From positions 1-20,041 of the forward strand of contig JAEYSS010000181.1 of NCBI GenBank assembly GCA_023434425.1: a stretch of 20,041 nt of DNA, in the 5' to 3' direction. The first letter of the stretch is position 1. Each line of letters opens with the position of its first letter. Under the pieces are notes generated by a model. It did not search any database. It was given only the letters and a program-made list of their open reading frames with translations, and was not told where the DNA came from. The stretch is from Pseudomonadota bacterium. GTDB lineage: Bacteria; Pseudomonadota; Alphaproteobacteria; Ferrovibrionales; Ferrovibrionaceae. Below are positions 1-4,953 of this stretch, piece by piece. Both the position numbers and the translations under genes were made by a program.

Positions 1-1
1 C

Positions 2-380
2 TCGCTCGGCGTGAAGTTCGAGAAGGACGACTCCGGCGAATACAACGTGCGCAAGGTGCATCATATGGGCACCTACCTCGAATGCTTCCAGATCAACCCG
101 CTGATCAAGGACTATAACGGTCCGGCCTGCGCCTATGTCACTGGCCCCTTCGGTGGCTATACCGCCAACAGCAAGGGTCAGCGTTTTATCGAATGCGATT
201 ACTGGAGTGGCCAGATCATGATGGAAGTCTGGCACGATGCAGAGCGGCAACGGTACGGTCTTCCTGACGATCGACCATCTGGCCGAGATGCGCGAGATGC
301 TCGATGGCCTGAACTGGCAGGAGGGCTCCACCACCGGCGCCGGCCAGTATGTGATCGAAAGGGCGTTTGTGGAGCAGTAG
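2..380 (+). pseudogene. Broken remnant of an AprA-like FAD flavoprotein gene
   Basis: The frame is open at the left edge of the window and reads about 79 residues. Phrases such as VRKVHHMGTY, ECFQINPLIKDYNGPACAYV and CDYWSGQ resemble the adenylylsulfate reductase/fumarate reductase-like flavoprotein family, which I recognise from memory only. In that family a stretch of roughly 80 residues normally separates the first two phrases, so an internal deletion is likely. Near position 237 the frame breaks. The reading continues from position 240 in another frame (QSGNGTVFLTIDHLAE) to a TAG at 378-380. The last 30 codons no longer look like the flavoprotein and faintly resemble the start of PKHD-type dioxygenases. 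Without repair the first frame runs into unrelated sequence up to 592. I infer a decayed, rearranged gene with no function. A sequencing error could explain the frameshift but not the missing segments. Confidence 0.6.
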
Positions 381-477
381 GATCCGCCAAGGGGCCTTGT
401 CCTCGTGACTCTGGCGCACGGTGGCTTGGCCGTTTACACGATGTCCAGCGTTGGGCGCGTGCCTGGCATAGGCGAAA

Positions 478-500
478 GACTGGCCGGAGACCGGCCAGTC
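478..500 (-). terminator. Hairpin terminator downstream of pseudoazurin
   Basis: A perfect 10-bp inverted repeat (GACTGGCCGG, 3-nt loop, CCGGCCAGTC) lies 8 bp past the pseudoazurin stop codon. Read on the minus strand it is followed by TTTCGCC, a short T-rich tract. Position and stability fit a rho-independent terminator, although the T run is weak. Confidence 0.7.
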
Positions 501-507
501 TCGGCAG

Positions 508-954
508 TTATTTGCTCGCCAGAACGGGGTCAGCGAACAGTGCGGCGAAGACCTGGTTCGCCTTGCCGGGATGCTTCACGGCCTTGGCCTGATCCTGGTT
601 GGTCGGCGTGCCGACCACCACCATACCGACCATGCCCATCCCATAATGGGGTTTGCATTTGAAACCGTAGACGCCGGCTTTGTCGAACTTGATGGTGACG
701 GCTTCATTGATCTTCCCCACGATCGGCGCCGTACCCTCTGGCAGCATGCCGGGAACGGTTTCGACATTGTGGCCCTTGCTGACCGGAACGAACTTGACCG
801 TGTCGCCTGGCGCAACCTTAACCATGGCAGGCTCGAAGACCATGATGCCAGTGGCTCCCTTGTCGAGCATCTTCACTTCATACTCGGCGGCCAAAGCCGA
901 CCCGGCCGAGAAAAATGCCGCAACGGCGGCGGCGAGAACCAGACTTGAACGCAT
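508..954 (-). CDS. Pseudoazurin (type 1 blue copper electron carrier)
   Basis: This is a periplasmic cupredoxin of 148 residues with a Sec signal peptide (residues 1-22, ending SALA). The type 1 copper ligands are His62, Cys100, His103 and Met108, in GHNVETV and CKPHYGMGM. After cleavage at residue 22 they become 40, 78, 81 and 86, exactly the pseudoazurin numbering, so the family call is strong. Pseudoazurin carries electrons from the cytochrome bc1 side to NirK-type nitrite reductase or to NosZ. With nosZ 6 kb away, NosZ is the natural partner here (inference). The start at 954 is preferred because GGAG lies about 10 nt upstream and the signal peptide begins there. The longer frame to 1143 would run through the promoter. 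An Fnr-type box and a -10-like TATATG lie upstream, and a terminator follows. Confidence 0.95.
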   Translation of the reverse strand: MRSSLVLAAAVAAFFSAGSALAAEYEVKMLDKGATGIMVFEPAMVKVAPGDTVKFVPVSKGHNVETVPGMLPEGTAPIVGKINEAVTIKFDKAGVYGFKCKPHYGMGMVGMVVVGTPTNQDQAKAVKHPGKANQVFAALFADPVLASK

Positions 955-1002
955 TGCTCTGCTCCATATTCGACCCGCCGGGATTGTCTCGGCGTTGGCA
1001 CA

Positions 1003-1044
1003 CATATAGGAGAGGGTGCGCCCACCGACGTTGCGCTGCGACAA
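1003..1044 (-). promoter_or_regulatory. Fnr/Dnr-type box and -10 for pseudoazurin
   Basis: TTGCGCTGCGACAA at 1031-1044 has the TTG-N8-CAA form of Fnr/Dnr/NnrR sites. On the minus strand TATATG (1003-1008) is centred 32 bp from the box centre. This places the box near -41.5 of a start at about 996 and leaves a leader of about 42 nt before pseudoazurin. The site also lies 89 bp upstream of the divergent regulator gene, so autoregulation is possible. Confidence 0.7.
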
Positions 1045-1132
1045 ATTAGTGCACGTATTAACGGGCCTCTGCCGCTTCTGGCCCGACGCTGCTGCGGCTG
1101 GTAGTCTTGGGCACCGTTTCAGCAGGGGCCAG

Positions 1133-1834
1133 ATGACCGCCATTGATCCGTCGATTGTTGCCGAGTTGCCGATGTTCCGCGACCTGTCGCGGGAGCAGGC
1201 CAGGGATATTCTTGCCGCCGCCGCGTCACGCCGGTATGCGAAGGGGAGTCATGTCTTCGAGCAGGACGGCAAAGCGGAGTCTTTCTTCCTGCTGCTGAAT
1301 GGCCATCTTCGCGTCACCCGGGTGACTCCGGACGGACAGCAGGTGGTGGTGCGCTATATAGTCCCGGGTGACATCTTTGGCATCGCCATGGCCATCGGGC
1401 GGGACAGCTATCCCGCCACCGCCGCGGCAATCGTCGAAAGCCTGGCGCTGATATGGCCATCCTCGGCCTGGCCGGCGCTGGTGGCGAAATACCCTGTTCT
1501 GGCCGCAGGCACGATGCAGGCGCTTGGGAACCGGTTGCAGGATGTGCAGGCCCGGGTGGTGGAGATGTCGACCGAGGAAGTCGAACGCCGCGTCGCCCAT
1601 GCGCTGTTGCGCCTCGCCCGCCAGTCGGGCCGCAAGACGGAGCAGGGTATCGAGATCGACTTCCCGATTACGCGTCAGGATGTTGCGGAGATGACCGGCA
1701 CCACTCTGCATACCGTGAGCCGCATCCTCAGCGCCTGGGAAGGCCGCGGGCTGGTGGAAGGCGGGCGACAGAAGATCGTTCTGACGGATCCGCACCGGCT
1801 GTTCCTGCTCGCGGAAGGTCAGGCCGACCGCTAA
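1133..1834 (+). CDS. Crp/Fnr-family regulator, Dnr/NnrR-like
   Basis: This cytoplasmic DNA-binding activator has 233 residues. An N-terminal cyclic-nucleotide-binding-like beta-roll domain covers about 12-125 (FFLLLNGHLRV, YIVPGDIFG), then a dimerisation helix (about 125-155) and a winged helix-turn-helix (about 178-220, ITRQDVAEMTGTTLHTVSRIL). It contains no cysteine, so it cannot carry the oxygen-sensing Fe-S cluster of classical Fnr. That fits the Dnr/NnrR subgroup, which answers to NO, probably through heme (family knowledge). The recognition helix reads H-T-V-S-R, with His193 where Fnr has Glu. The start is ATG 1133 with AGGGG upstream; the longer frame from 1016 begins inside the promoter region. 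It ends in a 4-bp convergent overlap with the DUF1858 gene. It is the obvious candidate regulator for the boxes in this window. A nitrogen-oxide sensing role is inferred, and the exact subgroup is not certain. Confidence 0.88.
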   Translation: MTAIDPSIVAELPMFRDLSREQARDILAAAASRRYAKGSHVFEQDGKAESFFLLLNGHLRVTRVTPDGQQVVVRYIVPGDIFGIAMAIGRDSYPATAAAIVESLALIWPSSAWPALVAKYPVLAAGTMQALGNRLQDVQARVVEMSTEEVERRVAHALLRLARQSGRKTEQGIEIDFPITRQDVAEMTGTTLHTVSRILSAWEGRGLVEGGRQKIVLTDPHRLFLLAEGQADR

Positions 1835-2040
1835 GTCTCGTCAACGGCCTGCAGCGCGGATAAAAAGGCGTCTGGCTCGATGTCGTGAGCCCGACAGGCC
1901 TCGCCGATGCTGTGAAAGCAGGCGATCGGGCATCCGATACAGCGCAGTTTGTAGTTCAGGAAAACCCTGAAGGTTGCGGGGCACCGACGCAGGACGTCGT
2001 CCACCATGTCGTCAACTCCGATCGCCATGCGCGCCTCCAT
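1831..2040 (-). CDS. DUF1858 redox-disulfide domain protein
   Basis: This small cytoplasmic protein (69 residues from the chosen start) matches the DUF1858 / hybrid-cluster-protein-associated redox disulfide family. It has the DDMVDDVL opening, a first Cys20, then CIGCPIAC (Cys34, Cys37, Cys41) and Cys49 in GEAC. Members are small CxxC proteins found near hybrid cluster protein and denitrification genes, and their biochemical role is unsettled. The start at 2040 is preferred because GGTGGGGG lies upstream and because the box at 2123-2136 predicts a transcript start near 2088. The longer frame from 2100 would begin before that and has no ribosome binding site. If translated, it would add a curious MSCLCC tip. 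It is divergent from the MIP18-type gene and probably shares its control region. Confidence 0.82.
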   Translation of the reverse strand: MEARMAIGVDDMVDDVLRRCPATFRVFLNYKLRCIGCPIACFHSIGEACRAHDIEPDAFLSALQAVDET

Positions 2041-2122
2041 CGCTGCCCCCACCATATCCGATGCCTGACTGCCGTCTTTGTCGCAGCACAAGCAGGACAT
2101 CAGGAAATTTCCGTATGCGACT

Positions 2123-2165
2123 TTGTTTCAGCACAAAGAAGCAGCGGGCCGCTGGCGGCATAGAT
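2123..2165 (+). promoter_or_regulatory. Fnr/Dnr-type box between divergent accessory genes
   Basis: TTGTTTCAGCACAA (2123-2136) matches TTG-N8-CAA, with less symmetric inner bases than the other sites. For the plus strand a -10-like CATAGA (2159-2164) is centred 32 bp from the box centre, predicting a start near 2171 and an 18-nt leader before 2189. For the minus strand no clear -10 was seen, but the distance to the DUF1858 start at 2040 is suitable. Confidence 0.6.
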
Positions 2166-2188
2166 GGTCCGTCCACACGAGGCAGACC

Positions 2189-2512
2189 ATGACATCCCCA
2201 AACCACCCGGCATCACTCGATCCCGACATCCTGGATGCGCTCCAGGCCGTCATAGATCCGGAGGTGGGGCTCAGCATTGTCGACCTCGGGCTGGTCTATC
2301 ATGCGGCGCGCATGCCGGATGCCATCACGGTCGCTATCACCCTGACCACACGGGCTTGCCCGCTGGGACGGATGATTGTCCGCGAGGCAGAGGCGCAGCT
2401 GCGGCAGCGGTTTCCCGATGCGGGCATGGTGGACGTCGAACTGGTCTGGGAGCCGCCGTGGAAGCCTGACCGAATCACTGAACACGGCCGGGCACTGCTC
2501 GGTCATCCTTAA
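2189..2512 (+). CDS. MIP18/DUF59 family metal-sulfur cluster protein
   Basis: This 107-residue cytoplasmic protein belongs to the MIP18 (DUF59, PaaD/SufT-like) family. It has the IDPEVGLSIVDLGLVY opening (about 22-37), TLTTRACPLG with the conserved Cys57, and VELVWEPPW (about 83-91). Relatives assist maturation or delivery of Fe-S clusters. The stand-alone short form is common near denitrification genes, where its target is unknown. The ATG at 2189 is preferred because GAGGC precedes it and the family domain starts soon after. The longer frame from 2078 crosses the regulatory box. It heads a run with the DUF2249 gene (11-nt gap) and the NnrS-like gene. I infer a role in maintaining Fe-S enzymes damaged by NO. 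Confidence 0.85.
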   Translation: MTSPNHPASLDPDILDALQAVIDPEVGLSIVDLGLVYHAARMPDAITVAITLTTRACPLGRMIVREAEAQLRQRFPDAGMVDVELVWEPPWKPDRITEHGRALLGHP

Positions 2513-2523
2513 GGAGACCCGCG

Positions 2524-2769
2524 ATGAGCGCAGAACTGATTGCCACCACCATTGATGTCCGCGAGATCGCGCCGCGGATGCGCCATCCCCTGATTTTCCA
2601 GACTTTCCAGGATCTGGCCCCGGGCCAGGCCTTCCTGCTGGTGAACGATCATGACCCCAAGCCACTCTATTACCAGTTCAATGCCGAATTCCCTGGCCAG
2701 TTTGAATGGAACTACCAGGAACAGGGCCCGGACGTATGGCAGGTCCGCATCGGCCGTGCGGCAGCTTGA
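2524..2769 (+). CDS. DUF2249 domain protein
   Basis: This 81-residue cytoplasmic protein consists of a single DUF2249 domain. It has the TIDVREIAPRMRHPLIF opening, the turn LAPGQAFLLVNDHDPKPLYYQF, and the closing EWNYQEQGPDVWQVRIGR. The fold is related to the TusA/SirA sulfur-carrier group, but I see no cysteine, so a persulfide-relay role is not supported. The start is clear: AAGGAG lies 7 nt upstream of ATG 2524. It follows the MIP18-type gene by 11 nt and overlaps the membrane-protein gene by 14 nt, so the three are probably translated from one message. DUF2249 genes recur in denitrification clusters; their function is not established. Confidence 0.85.
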   Translation: MSAELIATTIDVREIAPRMRHPLIFQTFQDLAPGQAFLLVNDHDPKPLYYQFNAEFPGQFEWNYQEQGPDVWQVRIGRAAA

Positions 2770-3892
2770 GCGGATCTGGGACCAAGCTGTGCGGAACCGT
2801 CAACGGTTCCGCATCCTGCTTCTGATGTTCGGTGCGCTCGCACTGTTCGTCGGACTGTGCGGCGGCCTTTGGCGGTTGGGCTGGGTGCTGCCGCATGGCG
2901 GCTCTCTTGCCCAGCTGCATGGTCCCCTGATGATCTCGGGCCTGTTCGGCACACTGATCAGTCTTGAGCGGGCCGTGGCGCTGTCGCGCCCCTGGGCCTA
3001 TTTGGGCCCTCTGGCTGCGGCTGCCGGCAGCGTTATGCTGATTGCCGGCCTGCCGCTGGTTTATGGCGCTGCGGCGTATCTGCTCGCCAGCAGCATGCTG
3101 GCAGTCGCCTGTCTCGTGATCCTGCGTCAGCAGCCGGCATTGTTCATGGGAACCATGCTGTTCGGCGCGCTGGCCTGGTTCGCTGGCAATCTGCTCTGGC
3201 TGCTGGAGGGGGCAGTTTCCGAACTCGTCGGCTGGTGGCTGGTCTTTCTCATCCTTACCATCGCGGGTGAACGCCTGGAGATGAGCCGTCTGCTGCCACG
3301 TAAGGCCGGCAGCGAAGCACTGTTCATCCTGAGCATCGGCTTGCTTGCCGTCGGCGCCCGCAACGGCGTGACAACCGAGAACGGCGCAATCCTCTTCGGC
3401 CTCGGCCTGCTGGCGATTGCGGTGTGGCTGCTACGTCACGATATCGCCCGTCGCACCGTGCGGCAGGCTGGTCAAACCCGGTTCTTCGCCATTTGCATGC
3501 TGCTCGGATACGCCTGGCTGGTGGCGGCCGGCATCGCACTGCTGGCGCATGCGCCCGCGACAACCGCCTTCGGATATGACATCGCCCTGCATGCAGTCCT
3601 GATCGGCTTCGTGATCTCGATGGTCTTCGGCCACGCGCTAATCATTCTGCCGGCCGTGACGCAATGGCGTGTCGTCTACAGCTCCCTGCTGTATGGGCCG
3701 CTGGCAGTCCTGCACCTCTCGATGCTGCTGCGCGCTATCGGCGGGCTCATGGAGTGGCAGTTTTCACGCCAGGCCAGCGGCCTGCTGGCGGTGATGGCGA
3801 TTGTTGCCTTTATCATCGTCATTGCCGTCACCACGCTGCGGGCCCGGCGGCAAGTGCCGGAAAAATCAGGCGGCAGAGTTGCGACGGGGTAA
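2756..3892 (+). CDS. NnrS-like polytopic membrane protein
   Basis: This is an inner-membrane protein of about 378 residues with roughly 12 hydrophobic helices spread over 18-370. Conserved-looking polar positions inside helices include His55 (LAQLHGPLMISG), Glu71 (SLERAVAL), GERLEMSRLL at 171-180, and His279 and His293 in LHAVLIGFVISMVFGHALIILP. The arrangement resembles NnrS, a heme/copper-containing membrane protein linked to NO tolerance. The match is by pattern only, and it may be a sister family usually left as hypothetical. The start is uncertain. GTG 2756 overlaps the DUF2249 stop by 14 nt and gives a short cytoplasmic N-terminus. The open frame extends back to 2651 but would bury DUF2249 coding sequence. 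The 3' end overlaps the convergent ferritin-like gene by 27 bp. Confidence 0.72.
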   Translation: MRQLERIWDQAVRNRQRFRILLLMFGALALFVGLCGGLWRLGWVLPHGGSLAQLHGPLMISGLFGTLISLERAVALSRPWAYLGPLAAAAGSVMLIAGLPLVYGAAAYLLASSMLAVACLVILRQQPALFMGTMLFGALAWFAGNLLWLLEGAVSELVGWWLVFLILTIAGERLEMSRLLPRKAGSEALFILSIGLLAVGARNGVTTENGAILFGLGLLAIAVWLLRHDIARRTVRQAGQTRFFAICMLLGYAWLVAAGIALLAHAPATTAFGYDIALHAVLIGFVISMVFGHALIILPAVTQWRVVYSSLLYGPLAVLHLSMLLRAIGGLMEWQFSRQASGLLAVMAIVAFIIVIAVTTLRARRQVPEKSGGRVATG

Positions 3893-4747
3893 TGCGCCGC
3901 CCAGGGCGCGGAGTTGCGCCAGCCGCAGCACCGCCCGTTCAGCCATGATCTGTGCCTGTGCAATCTCCGCCTCGTCGGCGGAATGGTCGCTGATATCCAG
4001 GAAATCTTCCGCCAGCTGCTCCGCCACCGTGAGGATATCGCTGTCACCGCTGGTCTGGGGACCGGCGGCGTCGGCCACCGACAATTCAGCAGCGCTCCTG
4101 CGCGATTCCCGGGCGAGCCGCTGCAACTCCTGCGCAGCGGCATCCTCTGCACCAATGGCCGCCTGCTCAAGACTCTGCGCCAGTCGAAATTCGGTGCGGC
4201 CCAGGCTGGCGAGGTCTTTGGCATGGGCATGTCGTGTCTTACCGAGCCCCTCGGCGTGATAGGCTTGCCGCCGGGCGCGCCGTAGTTCCCAGGCATGCTG
4301 CAATTCCTGGCGCGCCATCGACTCGGCAGCGTCGCGGATTGCGTCAGCCTCGGCATGAGCTGCGATATAGCTCCATAATGCGAAAGCCCGATCTTCGTTT
4401 TGCACCGCCATCGCGAGGATACGGTAGGCGGTGGCCATCCGTGACGAGGCCAATTCCGTCCCGTTGGCGAGATCGAAGGTTTCCGGCAGATCCCAGCGGA
4501 TTGCGGCAGCGTCCGGCACGTTGCCGAGCTGTCGCTGCGACCATGCTTCTACAAAATGTTCGTGATGCCGTTCTTCTGCCGCCAGTCTTTCGAACAGGGT
4601 GGCGAGCTCCGGTAACTCTTCCTGTTGCGCACGCACCGCGAAGGCCGCGTAGTGCTCTGCTGCTTCATGCTCGAGCGTATGCGCAATCGCAAGCAGTTCG
4701 TCGAGCGAGCGAACCGGCGCGGGCGGTTCCGACTTCAAAAGGCTCAT
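3866..4747 (-). CDS. Ferritin-like (rubrerythrin-type) di-iron protein
   Basis: This predicted soluble, helical protein has 293 residues. The N-terminal half carries the spaced Glu and Glu-x-x-His signatures of ferritin-like four-helix bundles: EHEAAEHY (26-33), AAEERHHEHF (56-65), QNEDRAF (116-122), and RQELQHAWEL (146-155). These would form a rubrerythrin-style di-iron site. There is no rubredoxin cysteine domain. The C-terminal half is Ala/Glu/Arg-rich and helical, perhaps coiled coil, and I do not recognise it. The start at 4747 has GGGAGC upstream; the longer frame to 4879 runs through the Fnr-type boxes. It is transcribed away from nosR with a palindromic box about 64 bp upstream, suggesting co-induction. 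An iron-storage, peroxide-scavenging or nitrosative-stress role is inference. Confidence 0.7.
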   Translation of the reverse strand: MSLLKSEPPAPVRSLDELLAIAHTLEHEAAEHYAAFAVRAQQEELPELATLFERLAAEERHHEHFVEAWSQRQLGNVPDAAAIRWDLPETFDLANGTELASSRMATAYRILAMAVQNEDRAFALWSYIAAHAEADAIRDAAESMARQELQHAWELRRARRQAYHAEGLGKTRHAHAKDLASLGRTEFRLAQSLEQAAIGAEDAAAQELQRLARESRRSAAELSVADAAGPQTSGDSDILTVAEQLAEDFLDISDHSADEAEIAQAQIMAERAVLRLAQLRALGGALPRRNSAA

Positions 4748-4810
4748 CCCGCAGCTCCCGAACTCCGATAGCTTGGCAAGTGTCTCTGCTTTTGGCGCAG
4801 CAGTCAAATC

Positions 4811-4824
4811 TTGACAATTGTCAA
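4811..4824. promoter_or_regulatory. Perfect palindromic Fnr/NnrR-type box
   Basis: TTGACAATTGTCAA is a perfect 14-bp palindrome of the TTG-N8-CAA type in the 206-bp divergent gap between the ferritin-like gene and nosR. Its centre would lie at about -41.5 of a minus-strand start near 4776, but no convincing -10 is visible there. Relative to the predicted nosR start it lies near -90, where a second activator dimer could also act. Confidence 0.7.
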
Positions 4825-4859
4825 TACTACGCGAAGCTTGATCGCAATGCGAAAATTGT

Positions 4860-4899
4860 TTGATGTAGCGCAACGTCATGATGCCAGCGGATTCATAAT
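4860..4899 (+). promoter_or_regulatory. nosR promoter: Fnr/Dnr-type box and -10
   Basis: TTGATGTAGCGCAA (4860-4873) fits TTG-N8-CAA, with a consensus Fnr left half (TTGAT). A near-consensus -10, CATAAT (4894-4899), is centred 30 bp from the box centre. This predicts transcription from about 4907 and a leader of roughly 46 nt before nosR. Confidence 0.75.
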
Positions 4900-4915
4900 T
4901 TCAACACATAAAAGG

Positions 4916-4945
4916 CGGCTGTCGACCCCTCCCCATCGACAGCCG
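4916..4945 (+). other. Leader hairpin just upstream of the nosR start
   Basis: A perfect 10-bp stem (CGGCTGTCGA, 4916-4925, and TCGACAGCCG, 4936-4945) encloses a C-rich loop, CCCCTCCCCA. It falls inside the predicted nosR leader. It ends 8 nt before the start codon, right against the weak ribosome binding sequence GGATGG. There is no T run, so a terminator is unlikely. Translation control or message stabilisation is possible. Confidence 0.6.
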
Positions 4946-4953
4946 GATGGAAC

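Noticed and set aside
1041..1061. AT-rich stretch ATTAGTGCACGTATTAA as a second operator
   Set aside because: The halves do not align with TTG-N8-CAA spacing and the symmetry is poor; it may be a promoter element for the regulator, but support is too thin.
1016..1132. Longer N-terminus for the Crp/Fnr regulator
   Set aside because: The extra residues precede the family domain and overlap the Fnr-type box; ATG 1133 has a good ribosome binding site.
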